The notes under the pieces are model-generated. The model did not search any database. It was not told the origin of the DNA and saw only the letters and a list, made by a program, of their open reading frames with translations. 64,000 bases of DNA from Rhabditophanes sp. KR3021 (Eukaryota > Nematoda > Chromadorea > Rhabditida > Alloionematidae): NCBI GenBank assembly GCA_963281155.1, contig CAUJLY010000006.1, positions 6,448,001 through 6,512,000 on the forward strand, in the 5' to 3' direction. Both the position numbers and the translations under genes were made by a program. Positions 1 through 12,557 of the stretch are shown one piece after another. Position 1 is the stretch's first letter. Each line of letters begins with the position of its first letter.

Positions 1-20
1 ACTATTTCCTAAATAAAATT

Positions 21-856
21 CTAATCATCGGTGTAGTAAATGATTTCTTCGACTCTAATGACGCTAACAGTTTCTTCGCCCAAATACCAATTGCATTCAA
101 CGTGTTCCGGAGTTGGAACTCTTGAATTAGAAGCAGAATGCACCATTTCGAATGCTAATTCCGGTTCTTCCTCATCATCAAGAGTTTCTTCATTTGAGTA
201 ATAACCAGATCCAGGCGAATGCATCTCGTAAATGCTTTTTGCACCTCTATTCTTAGTTATGACACCGATGGGTGGTAAAAGGTATTTTAATTCATACTCG
301 GAACATTCAATATTACCTTTTCCGACTTGTGAATTATAAATGGGAGGCACAGGGCTAGCATTGCGACTAGATACACTTGGTGATCTTGAACGTTCGTTTG
401 GAATTGAAAGTCTTCTTCTTTCATGAGCAGCCCCGTATCCGGCTGAACGATGTGGAACAATTTCCCTTGGACTAGCGGGAACTTCGTCTTCGATAAGAAC
501 TTGAATTGGCTCAGTTTTTGGTAAACTAACTGGTTTCCATTCACCTAAAGTAATAAATGTTAAAACACCTTATTATTATAATTAATCCAACCTTTGGTGG
601 TTATGGGTGTTGGACCACGAATAGCATTCAAAGAACATTCTCCTAAATCTGTTAATGGCGTTGTAGCGTAATTAAGTTTTTCAATGTGATTAAAGACTCT
701 AGCAACGGCAGCACAACTTTGGCCAGAACGTTTCCATCTTCCTTCAAGATCCAAAAACTTTACACGATCACGACCTGTTCCAACGATGACTGTATCTAAG
801 TTAAGATAATGGCAGTCTTCGAAGTTAAGAAGTGAATCGTTGATGGGGAAGCTCAT
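21..856 (-). CDS. Unrecognised 262-aa protein, two exons
   Basis: I do not recognise this protein. Exons are 592-856 and 21-544, joined across a 47-nt GT-AG intron (545-591); the joined frame is open for 262 residues. The start chosen is the ATG at 856, just downstream of an acceptor-like CTTAG (861-862), which would suit trans-splicing; an in-frame ATG at 892 lies before that site. The first ~88 residues look globular (hydrophobic, with Cys residues). The middle, about residues 90-165, is rich in Ser, Arg and Pro with RRRL and RSRSPS stretches, typical of a disordered phosphorylatable segment. The C-terminus is very acidic and ends in YYTDD. No signal peptide or membrane segment is visible, so an intracellular protein is most likely. 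The nearest gene, RapGEF, is on the same strand 1.9 kb upstream, too far for an operon. Confidence 0.7.
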
Positions 857-860
857 GATG

Positions 861-862
861 CT
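861..862 (-). promoter_or_regulatory. Candidate trans-splice acceptor, gene at 21-856
   Basis: An AG preceded by a short pyrimidine tract lies 4 nt before the ATG at 856. A second AG at about 882 is an alternative. Position and context resemble a spliced-leader acceptor; this is inference only. Confidence 0.35.
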
Positions 863-2742
863 AAGATAGTAATATATACCTACAAAAATCAAAATTTATT
901 TTCAGAATATAAAAAATAGTTTTACAAGCAGTCCCACCACAGTCAAATGTGATGATGCTACAATGAAGCAATGAAGCAATCAACAATTCTGAAAATAACT
1001 TACAAGCTTCGATCTTTTATAATAGATCATTGCTATTTGCCTAAGTTATAAACAATTTCTAACTTAAATGTACTAAATATAACGCTTAATACAAAAAGTT
1101 ATTGACCTGCCTTTGAATACAGTAGCATCACTAACTAATATGATTACATTAAGGAAGAAACTAACTAGAAAGGAAAAAACTTATTTGAATACTTCCAAAT
1201 CGTAAATAGTTGTTCTTATTATCTCAGCAAATGAATTCCGATTCTTGTATGTCTGCAACTTTGTCTTGTACAATACTATTTTTTGTGGCCGCATGATGGA
1301 GATTTGCGTTAATCTTTCAAACAAATAAATGTTCTTACTATTAACTTTACGTTAAATATTTTCAGTCATAGGTTATTTGTATATTTAAGGTTAATTCCGA
1401 ATCATTAGAAATGAAAAAAGAACGCCTGTAGTAATAGCTTGCTTGATACTGGTGATTAACCTTTGGTGATCAGCGTTCAATATTTTAAATTAACATTTGG
1501 TTCAGCTAAATTTTACATAAACTCACTAAATTATTTATCTTGTACAAAGTTTGCAAGCAAATCACTTTTTATTTCTCATAAATAACATGAAAGCTTGAAA
1601 CCAAATAGTTAAGAATGTGCTAAACAAGTATATACTGATTGTTTAAAATTACTATCCGTACTCATCATTCTAACTTACCTAATTTTAACAAAATTAAATC
1701 GAATCCGGTATAAGTGAAGAATATTTTAAAGAACAACAAACACATATTCTATTCTTTATATACATAAATATTGTTATTTAAAACAACAAGATAATTCAAC
1801 TTGAATTTAAACTTTTCTTGTGCTATTGTTTATAAAAGATATATAAATATCTTATAATAAGTAACTTTATATTTTTGTTCTATTATTTCTCTGTTACCAA
1901 ATAAGCTTACACTTAATAAATTGGGCTATTTTTAATTTTACATGCTGCAGAAGTCAATTCGTTTTCACTTTTTACAAATTATCATTTAAAAAACAATTTT
2001 TTATATATTTTTACATCATCGATCATTGTTTTATCTCCAAATACGTAATATGACGCATGTACCGACCAATATATGTACATATTCATTGATGACAGCGAAT
2101 TTTTATTTGAATGTATACAAAAATCAAACAAATTTTTTTGAAATCAAAAATGACATTTGAGCTTGGAATTATTTCATTGTATCCAGAGAACTTTTATTCT
2201 TTAACAATCGCAAGCAAATATTAAAAAATATGTAATAAATATTTGGGTTGTGATCATTGTTTGATTACTCAAGGTCATGTGTAATTATTTGTGAAAAAGT
2301 TCTATGAACAAATAAATTGCATCCATTTTAAAATCTTATTCATTAATAATTTTGACTTGTTTTTATGAAAAACAACATTAATGAATTATGTTATTGTATA
2401 TGTTACAATTCACATTTAATTGAAATTTGTATAGTGAGATCTTCAAACATAGATGTATAAGGTAAGAAACAATACTTTTAATTTGTAATATTTATTATGA
2501 TAACTTTAATGTGTTACAAGATTTAATACATTCACAACATCTTTATTAAACGAAAATACGAAATAAATATATATTGACATTAAAAATAAACAAAAGAGTT
2601 AAGAAATGTGTTCATTAATTCAAATATTACATTACAGTCGAAGATTAAGGCAAACAATTGTGTTAAAAATATTTCATTGTAATTTAAAAATATTGCATTT
2701 TTTACTATTCAAGTTATAATCTGTTCAAATATAATTAATGTG
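863..2742. other. AT-rich intergenic region
   Basis: About 1.9 kb between two minus-strand genes: the 3' flank of RapGEF and the presumed promoter of the 262-aa gene. It is AT-rich with many A/T homopolymers. I see no tRNA, no long ORF and no clear repeat. Confidence 0.6.
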
Positions 2743-5700
2743 TTACTTGCCACGCGGCTTGATCATTTCACTGCGAACCCAGGTTTCTTCTTCTGAATAA
2801 TGATCGACAAAGTTATTCAAAAATAAATCAACTTGTGAATTGTTTTCAAATGAATAGTCCCACATTTTAAGTTTTCTTACAGATTCTAAAATTGTATATT
2901 GTTTGAAGCATTTGACAAAATTGATAAAATTAATTCCATGTCTTTCTTTATCGTTTAAGGTTTCAGTTGTTCCATTGTTAATAAATGTCAAATCTTGAAG
3001 CATAAGTCCGCTAAAGTAAATTAAAGTTAATTAGTTTCAATTGTATTACTTACATATATGGAATACATGGCGGTTTGCATTGGGAAAACAAGTGGCGATA
3101 GTTTCTGAAAGAATAATCTGAAGCCATTATAGCTCTATGCTCCTTAATATCATCTTTAATTATCTTGCTCCAATTTAATCTATTCAATGGTCCTGAATCC
3201 AAGGCAGATAAAATAGCTAAATATGAGCATAAATCACCAAACTGCTTTAAATACTTTGCAATTTTGAGAAACTTTTGAAAAGCTTTTTCTCTTAATTTAG
3301 GATCATCCGAAACTAAAACTAAACTGCGACACCAAAAACTGACAAAATTAAAATTGGTTGTGAATAGCTTCAAGTTGAAGCAATGGTTGTTTGTTTGATC
3401 AATTGACCACCATAATAATTCGCTTTCTTCTATTTTGTGGAATAATTTGCTGTTAATCAAAGTTATCTGCTGAGCAATTTTTACAGATCGTATGTTTAGG
3501 AAAGTTTTAACTCTAAAACAATTTTTAAGTTTAATAATTAATACGACGGCTTATAAATGCACTGATTTGATTTTAACTTACTTATCTGCATTTAAAGCCA
3601 TTTTGCACTGTGACGGTATTGTTAAGTCAATTTGATTTGTTAATTTGTGGGAAAATTTGTTAGCAAACATTTCTCTTAAAATTTTTACAAATTGCGTCAT
3701 ATTGCAAGTGTAAAGTTTCGAATACAAAGAGTCTAATGTCCGTATAATTTCATTATCAATTTCAGTTAATGACATGCTTTGGAGGATCCGAATTATTACA
3801 GATATTGTATTGTGAGCGATTCGATTGTCTTTTTCATTCGGAGAAGATATCATATATTCAAAGCGGTGGACCAAATGACGAAGAACTTGCAAAGAAGTTG
3901 TAAAGGATCGGTATGTTGCAAGAAAAGCTTCTTTATAAACTAAGGAAGCCTCATTTTGAGTAGCATATACGACTAAAGCATCTGTTGGTCCTCCCCGACA
4001 AATTGAATTGGTTTTTCCTAAAGAAGAATCGTTGCTTTCTGTAAATACTAAATAATGGGAGGCATCATTGGATTCGAAAATTGACATGTCTTCTTCTATG
4101 GCCAGAATATTTGTTGATAGTGTAATATTTTTATTCATTTCAATATTATTTTTTTCCATATCACCTTTGGTAACTTGATCATAGTCAGCTAGTTGTAACA
4201 AATCGTGCAAATTGATTGCATTCCGTTCATCCTCTTGTTGTAATTTGAGAGGACCTAAAGTAATTGTTTTTAATAGAGTATTAAACCATTATTTCTATAT
4301 ATATGCGTCTTCATCTGTTTGTGATATCGTCCAAACAAATAATAACATTTTCTTAAAATGTTTATAGTAAAAGATTAGTGAATGTATACTTGTTTGCAAC
4401 AAAGAATTATATTAAATGAAACAAATATTAGATAAAACATACTATTATTACGAAATTCAAATTGAATTTTTTTCCTAAATTGTTCTTCGTGATTACTATA
4501 ATAAATTTAACTAATAAATAAAGTCTTACAAATAAACTTACTTAATACTATCATTAAGTAAAATATAAGTTGTCATTGTCATTCCTTTGAGGTAACTTCC
4601 ATCGTCAGAGTCTGTTCCACATGCAAATGCCTAGCAACACAAAATATAATGAATTGATTGCTAATAATTAATGTGTTTACCTTCGTATCATACATTCCAC
4701 ACTTACTAATATCGCCTAAGTTAATTATAGCTCGTGAGTCGCCAACGCCATTTCCAATAGAACAATTTTCTTCAAAGGTTCCACCACCTTCTTTTCTAAT
4801 CAACTCATCTCCGTCATATGTTTCTGTTTGCTCAGCTTTTAACTCCTTTGTGTCCAACTTATAAGCCGATTCATTTGATTTTGTTTTTCCATTACGTTTC
4901 ATCGTCTTTTCTACGCTTCTTAAAAGGAGTCATCAAGAGATTGACAAAAAATTGTATAACTTACTGTAAAGTGGCACTTGAATGGTCGACTTTTTTAATC
5001 TTTTGACTTTCATTATTACTCTCACAGACTACTTGCTCCTCATTCGAATTATTGTCAAAGTCATCAAAGGACAAACTGTTTCCAAAAGTACTATCAAAAG
5101 TCAAAGGCCGATTTCTTCTGATTAAAGAGAATGGAGATGAAAACTCATTTGTTTGCTTATTCATTGACTTTCGGAATGTTTCAGAAAATTCATCATCAGA
5201 AGATTCATTGTGCGATTTGTCAATGTCAAAAAAGTTTTTTCTTATCACGTCTTGGCCACCTCCATAACTTCTGACAGTTACATTTTTGCTAGTACTACTA
5301 CTATTTACAATACGTGTTTTGGTTGATCGAATTTCACGACCGTCAGGAGTCTTGAAAATTTCTTCTTCTGTTGTCTTACTACCATGTTGTTGCTTTCTAG
5401 TTTCACTTTCTTCATCACATTTGGCATCATCATTTTCATCTGAATCACTAATTTGAGCAGTAAATTGAGGTTTAAATAATTCAATATTTCTATTCATTAG
5501 GCTACCGACTAAATTAGTAAAATCCTTATCTTTTGTTGAATCATTTTGATCAGTATCGTTGAAATGAGTACGATACACAATTGAATTAGAAATCACACTG
5601 AGATCTGGAGTCTCATCCTCATCGGGTATGCACACTTGCCATGAATTATTTTCAATGCAATCTTTGAGTTGATTTAGATTGATCAGACCAGTATTAACGT

Positions 5701-5947
5701 CTTTATGACTTAGTAGTAAGTCATCTTTGCAATTTATACTGATAATCAATGAATCCCACCAATTAATTATCGGTAACAAAGAATTTAAAAAACGATCGGA
5801 AAAAGTTTTGTCGTCAAATTTGATATTAAATAAACAAATGAGAAGATTATTTATGTCCTTATTAATACTTGAAACATTTCTTTGGTTTAAAGAATCACAT
5901 AATTTGATGATTAATTCTTCGCAAATCGTTGAGATTTGACCAGTCAT
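2743..5947 (-). CDS. Rap guanine nucleotide exchange factor, C3G/RapGEF1 type
   Basis: Six exons: 4965-5947, 4681-4918, 4549-4630, 3582-4254, 3054-3512, 2743-3010; 900 aa. Residues ~480-620 form the RasGEF N-terminal (REM) module, beginning at GGPTDALVVYAT and YKEAFLATYRSFTT. Residues ~660-895 form the CDC25 catalytic domain, with the C3G-like landmarks IAQQITLINSKLF, YLAILSALDSGPLNRL and PPCIPYIGLMLQDLTF. C3G family proteins load GTP on Rap1 at membranes, downstream of Crk adaptors and adhesion signalling. The first ~430 residues are low-complexity, Ser/Asp/Asn-rich, and lack the proline-rich PPxLPxK Crk-SH3 sites found in vertebrate C3G. The donor closing the third coding exon is uncertain: a strong GTAAGT seven nt further on gives the wrong phase, so the weaker GTATTA was used. 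An acceptor-like ATTATAG one nt before the ATG supports the start. Confidence 0.88.
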
Positions 5948-5948
5948 T

Positions 5949-5950
5949 CT
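5949..5950 (-). promoter_or_regulatory. Candidate trans-splice acceptor, RapGEF
   Basis: AATTATAG is followed by one nt and then the RapGEF ATG at 5947. The AG-N-ATG spacing matches those of the aquaporin and the dioxygenase in this window. Confidence 0.45.
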
Positions 5951-7570
5951 ATAATTAAAATATGATTATCAGATAGTACGATTGCAATATTATAAATAAA
6001 AAAGTGGGAAATATTTATTTAAATATAAGTAGCTTAAAATAAAATTAAATATTGTAATGAAATATATCATTATTTTGTATCAACGAATGAATTCGAACTG
6101 TATATAATTTATATATTTAATTTAAAATTGTTGCTAGTAAGATATATGATTAGTTATAGGTAGCAATAAGCCGCAATCATTTATGACAATCGACGATTAT
6201 ATGTGTCACACAACACAGTCACTCATTATTCATCACCACCATGCTGTCATCTTAAAGTTAAATGAGGATATATCTAATAATAATATTGGTGGGTTTTTGA
6301 AGAAAAGAATATTTTGAATAATTGCTTACAACATCAGCGCCTGCTAACCTCACCTATTTACAAATTATAAACGATTCTTGTAGGAAGTTTTATCGCAATC
6401 CGCTCTTGTATTTTTAGTATAACAAATCATTTGAATATTTACAATAGAAAGATGAGAATGAAAAGATTTCGAGTTCAAAAATGTATTTTTTTACAATTAG
6501 AAATAGTGGTATTCAAGAGATAGGGAGCACTAGTATTGAGACGGTCTCCTATATGTGTTTGAATTAGAACATATGCGTAAAGTCAAAGAAAAAGAAAAAT
6601 GATGTAGAAACAAAGCTAAGGCCTTTATTTAACTAATCATTATCATATAAATATGTTTATAGTTATGCATTTTGTTAGAAATGGTTTATTTCACAACTAA
6701 ACAATGTGTTTTTAACTAGTCCTCATACTCTTAATAATTACATCTTGCTGTACGATTGTGAAAGTTATAGCTGTCAAAAATAATGGCAATAGTTGGAATC
6801 AAAGAAGTCATCACTGACAAATAGTAGCTAATAGATTTTATTAACAGTGTGATCCTATAATGATATCAAACGAATGTGCTCATAATCAAACTCAAAACTG
6901 TTATCTGAAGACGAAGGTGTAAAAATGACAAAAAACTCTCTTCTTTTTATTCATATACATTTTTATCATTTTAAAGCTTTGGTAATAGAGGTACAAATGT
7001 AATTGCTTAAATGTAATTTCAATTTTATGTGAAGTTAAATAATCATTTATTGAGGTTTAAAGTATGTTTGAATATATAGGTGTGTTTCTTTGTCATATTT
7101 ATATTGCAGATATATTCAAATGCTAACATATGAACGTTCTTTTTCAAATAATAATTACATTCAAATATGACATTTAAAAATTGTCCTTTGAGGTGGAAAC
7201 TTAATTTTATTTGCATACACTTTCAACATTTTCCAATCAAAAAGAGCCCTTGATTTCATTTGATTAAAAGTGAGCACAATCAATTGGCATGAAATGATTT
7301 AATACACGTAATTTTGATCAACTTTTGATCATCTCATCAACAGTTAAAAGAAACTTCAAACAGATCACTTTCTTTATTGGGAATATGCACCTAGTAACAA
7401 CACGTCCTGTTTATTAATCGCCAAATTATTCGTTTTAAACAAAGATTAGTTAGAAGACATTTTTGTAGCATACATATCTTTTGTGTACATCGATCTAATA
7501 AATGTTGCAAACTACATTTCTAAGTCTAAACAATACATTTTACCTTTTCATTTAACACTTTTTTGTTTTT
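5951..7570. other. Divergent intergenic region, RapGEF / aquaporin
   Basis: About 1.6 kb separates two divergent genes and presumably carries both promoters. A less AT-rich patch with CA-rich sequence lies near 6180-6250. I see no ORF, RNA gene or repeat array. Confidence 0.55.
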
Positions 7571-7573
7571 CAG
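7571..7573 (+). promoter_or_regulatory. Candidate trans-splice acceptor, aquaporin
   Basis: A T-rich tract ending in TTTTTCAG is followed by one nt and then ATG (7575). This is an excellent nematode acceptor with no coding sequence upstream, so a spliced-leader site or the end of a 5'UTR intron is likely. It decides the start codon. Confidence 0.55.
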
Positions 7574-7574
7574 G

Positions 7575-8426
7575 ATGACGTTTAATTATGTACCAGCGAC
7601 AGTTGCTATTGTCTTTTATATAGCCTGCTTTACATTGGGGGAAATATGCAGAACAATCACAACACGTATTTTCAAGCAAGGAACTTTGCCATATATATTT
7701 TTAATTGAAGCTATTGGAACCCTTCAAATGTGCACATGTGTTTATGAAAATGGAATTATGGTCAAATATTATGGTCCGATGGGATTTTTCTTTACTGTTA
7801 CAGTTCTGCTAGCTATGGCGTCAACATACAATCGAGGATCATTTGGCTCTCCATTAGCTCCAATTGAAATGTATTGTTTCAATGTTATACCACTGCCAAA
7901 ACTTTTGACAGTTCTGTTCGGCCAAGTTTTAGGTGGAGCATATGCTTTCGTTTGTGCGAAACTTTTGTGGTATTACACTCAACATTTAGCTAATGAACAT
8001 TCATTCCAATTCAAATACGCACACAAATGTGTAATGAACTATAAAGTCGATTTCATATATGTATTGCTGTTTGAATTTGTAGGATGTTTCGTATTACGGT
8101 TTTTGATTTCAAAAATGTCAGAAAAAGTAAAATTTTATGCTATCCCTGTTTTGGTATCAAGTTTGTTAACCTCAGGAATTATATTTGTTGGCGTTGGAGG
8201 TTTGAACCCTACAGTTGCTGCTAGTAGATTATATGGTTGCTTGCCTGTCGATAAAGTATGGTTTGTTATCACTTATTGGATTACCCCAGTTCTTGGATGG
8301 CTATCTGCTGCTTACTTGATTCATAACTCGACATTAAAAAAGGTTGCTCCTGTTGTGGAAAAAAAAGATAGTGTAAAAGAAAAGAAACACACAAAAAAGA
8401 ACAATTCCGCTAAGAAGAATAATTAA
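7575..8426 (+). CDS. AQP11/12-like unorthodox aquaporin
   Basis: Intronless 283-aa membrane protein with about six hydrophobic segments. The second pore half carries GGLNPTVAASRL (residues ~214-225), an NPA-box variant (NPT) in the right position. The first NPA box is replaced by SPLAP (residues ~94-98, after YNRGSFG). Degenerate first boxes are typical of the superaquaporin group (vertebrate AQP11/12, C. elegans aqp-9 to aqp-11), which conduct water, glycerol or peroxide, often in intracellular membranes. The last ~25 residues are strongly basic (repeated Lys-Lys), predicted cytosolic, and might act as a di-lysine-type retention or regulatory tail. The translation start follows directly on an acceptor-like TTTCAG. 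The 3' end lies 109 bp from that of the convergent receptor gene. Confidence 0.82.
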   Translation: MTFNYVPATVAIVFYIACFTLGEICRTITTRIFKQGTLPYIFLIEAIGTLQMCTCVYENGIMVKYYGPMGFFFTVTVLLAMASTYNRGSFGSPLAPIEMYCFNVIPLPKLLTVLFGQVLGGAYAFVCAKLLWYYTQHLANEHSFQFKYAHKCVMNYKVDFIYVLLFEFVGCFVLRFLISKMSEKVKFYAIPVLVSSLLTSGIIFVGVGGLNPTVAASRLYGCLPVDKVWFVITYWITPVLGWLSAAYLIHNSTLKKVAPVVEKKDSVKEKKHTKKNNSAKKNN

Positions 8427-8535
8427 TAATGATTGCTATTTTATATAAACCTATAATTTCTGATGTTTCAAAATATATTCATAAGTAGTAAATGTTTTTA
8501 ATAATTAACAAAAATTGGCGTAAGTATTATTATTT

Positions 8536-10385
8536 TTAATACGATAAGTAATAATGCCAGTATAGTATGTTAAATATCGCGAATAATATTGGGACTACAA
8601 GTCTTGCAATAATGTCGATTCGTTCTGCACGCTTCCTAGATGATAATAAACTACACCAACGAACAAGTTCAACTCGTTTTCTTTGACCAATATATACAAG
8701 ATCAGGCATTTTTGAAAATGAGTAGTCCTTAATATCGGCCGTTTCTAACCTTATTTGATTATCGATAGTAATATCATTCATCTCCAAAGCTTCGTCTTGA
8801 AAAAATGTGCTATCGGCAAATGTTGTTTTGCGACGTTCTCTTAAAGTACTCTAAAAAAGAATAATCAAACAACTTATTTCTGCAGCTTACAGATTTCAGT
8901 TTTTTAGCTGCCTTCTCCACAAAAGGAGTCGGATTGAACATTGAAAATTTGTCTTTAAATGAGTTATTACTATTTGTATTAGAACGATTGTTATCAACAA
9001 CGGATGTTAATCGAGTATGGTTAGAAGCAATTTTCTTAATTTGTCTATGTTCATCCAAAATACCCATGTAATTGACTACGGCATATTCGATTAAAGAAGA
9101 AAATATGAAAACTAAAGCGCTGATTAAATATATTTGGATGACAACATACCTACGCAAGCTCCAATCCACACATCTATGGCTTTACTATAGCTTACTGGAG
9201 GAAGTGTTGAATTGATAGCTATAAAGATACGTATTTATTTCTTAAATTACGGATAAATTACCATGTTGTTGAGTAATCATAGTCAGCAACGTTACAATGG
9301 CTAAAGGAACTCTGGCAGCTGTACTTTTCCAGTCAATCCAATAAGAAACCCATGAAACTCCGACTAACATAGCCGAGGGAATGTAAAGCTGCAGTAAGAA
9401 AAAGGAGAATACTCGATTTAAAGTTAAGCCCACGCGTAAGCAACTATAAATTCCTGTATTTGTGATACTATCACATGAAAGCATCTCATATTTGGCAATT
9501 TCAAAATTAGGAAGAGCTCCATTTGCATTTTCTGAAACTTCAATCCCTTCGACGTCCCATATATATATAATATCACTATTTGTGTATGCATCTGAATGGG
9601 CATACTTAAATGATAGAATTAAATCGAACTTACAACTACCAAAATCAATTACACATTCTTGTATATCCATCGGGTATCTAAATAAGTTCATATTACAAGC
9701 CAAAACTAAAGTCAATCTTCTATTATATGAAACTCTTCCATCACTCCTAACTTTTATGAATCGATTTTCCTGATCAAGGAGGTGATACCACCCGTTTCTT
9801 TCGTTCGCAAAAAATGTATCTGGCTGCCAGATTTTTTGATCCTTTGCAACGTTAATTATGTCAGTCGGCCTAAATGATGATTGCCTTAAAAATGATAGGC
9901 GATCATCATACCATGATTGTTCCAACCGAAATTGGGCCATAAATTCCTTAAATTTTAATTTGGAACGTATCGTTAAGTTAATTAACTTACCATATTCTTT
10001 TCGCTAACAGCGTTTATGGATTCTATATAAAATTTAGTATTTATAATTACTGGACCGGCTAAAACAAGGAATGCAATATAAATATATGTTATTTTTCTTT
10101 TATACCTGTTCTATTTTCAGCGGTCATTCCATTTGGTCTTACCGAAGCATCGTATTTATTATCAACTAATAATTCACAAATTACCATTTGCTCCCTCCAA
10201 GCTTTATAATTAGTTGTTCTCCTGTTAAAGATAGTTCGTTTACTAAAATTTAAAACAGTTTATCTATTATTGTTTTTATAAACAAACCAGATAGGAACTT
10301 TTCTTTTTCTCATGAGTATATATTGCGGAAAAGCAATTAGCAATAGCAAACAAATTAGACGAACGACGTTCATCACCTTTATCAT
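8536..10385 (-). CDS. Cys-loop ligand-gated ion channel, GluCl/MOD-1-like anion type
   Basis: Eight exons: 10288-10385, 10106-10242, 9991-10058, 9634-9946, 9262-9591, 9150-9218, 8891-9111, 8536-8850; 516 aa. Seen: an N-terminal hydrophobic signal, an extracellular domain with a canonical C-x13-C Cys-loop ([15 protein letters not shown]), a second Cys pair ([13 protein letters not shown]) as in glutamate-, glycine- and serotonin-gated chloride channels, M1 to M3, a Ser/Asn-rich M3-M4 loop and M4 at the very C-terminus. M2 begins [16 protein letters not shown], so the usual PAR anion-selectivity motif reads AAR. Ligand cannot be told; glutamate, serotonin or acetylcholine are candidates, with anion permeability inferred. 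A 42-nt intron (9592-9633) has no stop; removing it restores the expected FGSYAYTNSDI. The start could also be the ATG at 10373, four codons in. Confidence 0.85.
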
Positions 10386-12557
10386 TTATCATAATAGCAT
10401 AGAACATCTGTGTTAACAATCTCCACAATAAATTGCCGTACTGGCCGTGGGTTTTAAAATAATTAAGTCTATATAATATAGCAATAATTGAGTTTAATAT
10501 TTTTCTTAAATAATATTTTATTAATTAGCAAGCAATATAATTTAAAAACAAATGATTTTTCTATTGATAATTTCACGATATCAAATTAATATTTTAAATA
10601 AAGGTAATTATGAATTTTCGACAATTTTAGGACATATCTAAAACTGAAATATATACTTTGACGCATTTGGATCCCTCATTTTGCACTCTAAATTGTAGAA
10701 AACTTTGTTCAAATTATTATATGGCATCTAAGCAAAGTTGGGGATGGTCATATGAATGTTTACTAAAATTGACAAAAAATAAGACCTAGTTCTGTAATAT
10801 TTGTTTCGAGCCACAATACAAATATATCATTATTTGAAATGAAATATTATGAGTATTGAAGAGAACTTGGATGTTTTTGGAAACTGTATATGTATAAAAT
10901 ATATATTCTATGTGAGTAATAAGAGTATATACTATTTATATATTAATAGATTTAGAGTAAATTTTTAAAAGTAAAGTTAAACAGAACAATGGAAGGAACA
11001 ATATATTGATATAACCACACATCTATGTAACTACTCTTTATATAGTTGGCACTAGAAGACTTACAAAAAGAACAAACTTTAATAATGATAAGTAATTCGG
11101 ATTTAGCTGTGAATAGTAGCCATAATTTACTTAAATTCGGATAGTCTAAACATTTTTTGCTTGAGTAAAATTGCATTTAATAGTAAAAAATACTCCCTTT
11201 TAAATATATTGCCGACGCTTTTTTGTATCATTGTTTTTTTATAAATAAGCAAGTACAAATACCAACGTAAGATTCAAAAGTGTTTATGGTTATATCAATT
11301 GTAAATACTTCTTTTAAAATGAATTTTTAAAAATTAATATAATATTAATAGCAAGCCTTTCATTGAATTCACAAAAAAAGTTTTGGCAAACTGTATAATA
11401 TTCCATTAATAGTAGTTTATATAATATTAAAGTAAACGCCATTAAAGAATATAAGTACATTGCAAAGTTTATTTGGTCTTCATTTAACGTCTTCATTTTT
11501 ACAAATTGACGAGTCGAAAGTATCCTTATATTCAAAAATATTTAAAGACGGGATATTAGTTATGTGAAAATGTGTTAAAGTATCCCCGAATTTAAGTTTA
11601 TTAGTCTTAAAGTGTTATAAATATTGAAGCATAAATTAATGGTATATTAAAATGACAGTTTAAGATAATAAATTCCTTAAATACTTATAAATTTGACTTC
11701 AAAATTAAAGATTTAAGTTGCAGTTTTAAGAAATATAATACACACAGTCAACTATTAATATAAAGTCAGAGTTTTTAAGCTAATACGATAATGGTTAGTG
11801 GCATAGTAAGTAGCTATCAATGTGCTTTAAATTGAGCTAGACTTTATAGCATTTATTATAAAAAGTTAAAGTTTATTGAAAATATATACTCTGATTACGT
11901 ATGTTTTAGAAATAGTGTCAGCTGTTTCTCTGGATTATGAACAAATTATTAATACAATTGATATTTAGATGAAATACGAGTAATTTTGAATGTTACAATC
12001 ACAATATATTGGTAAAGATAACATTATCCTATGTTAATATATTACATTTTCCAATTGTTGAATGAAACACATTTTAGCTAAAGTATAAAATTGGGTCAAT
12101 TGAATTTGCCTACAATAAAAATAATGTAGTACTATAATTAGATTAAAATATGTCTTTTTAAAAATTTCAGGCAAAAACGTTAAGACATTTTTTCAACCAA
12201 GACCATTATTTTGCCTGGAATTTTTTTAAAAATATATTATTCTCAACAAAATGAAGACAAAATATTGTGACATAAGACTTAACTTTACATATATTACTGC
12301 TTAACAATAAACATTGTTATAGAATAATCACATTTCTTTGTTTGAAAAATATTTTTCAATGCATGTATATTGAAAGACTCATTATTACTAAATATCGCAT
12401 TTTATTTTAACATTCAATCCAAAAATTGTTTAATGGATTGCATAATTATATTTCTAAAAGATGATAATTGTCTTATTTGGCTCAAATTAATATGAAATAT
12501 TATGGTTTAATCTGTTAAATCCAATTGTATACATCGAATAAGTATCTTTATAGCAAT
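10386..12557. other. AT-rich intergenic region
   Basis: About 2.2 kb between the 5' end of the channel gene and the 3' end of the dioxygenase gene. Small minus-strand ORFs at 10952-11176 and 11314-11535 are AT-biased, Phe/Leu/Tyr-rich and lack splice or start context, so I do not call them genes. Confidence 0.55.

Noticed and set aside
9592..9633. Extra 14-residue insertion after the Cys-loop of the channel
   Set aside because: It has GTAAGT and TTCAG ends; removing it restores the family sequence SYAYTNSDI, so it is an intron.
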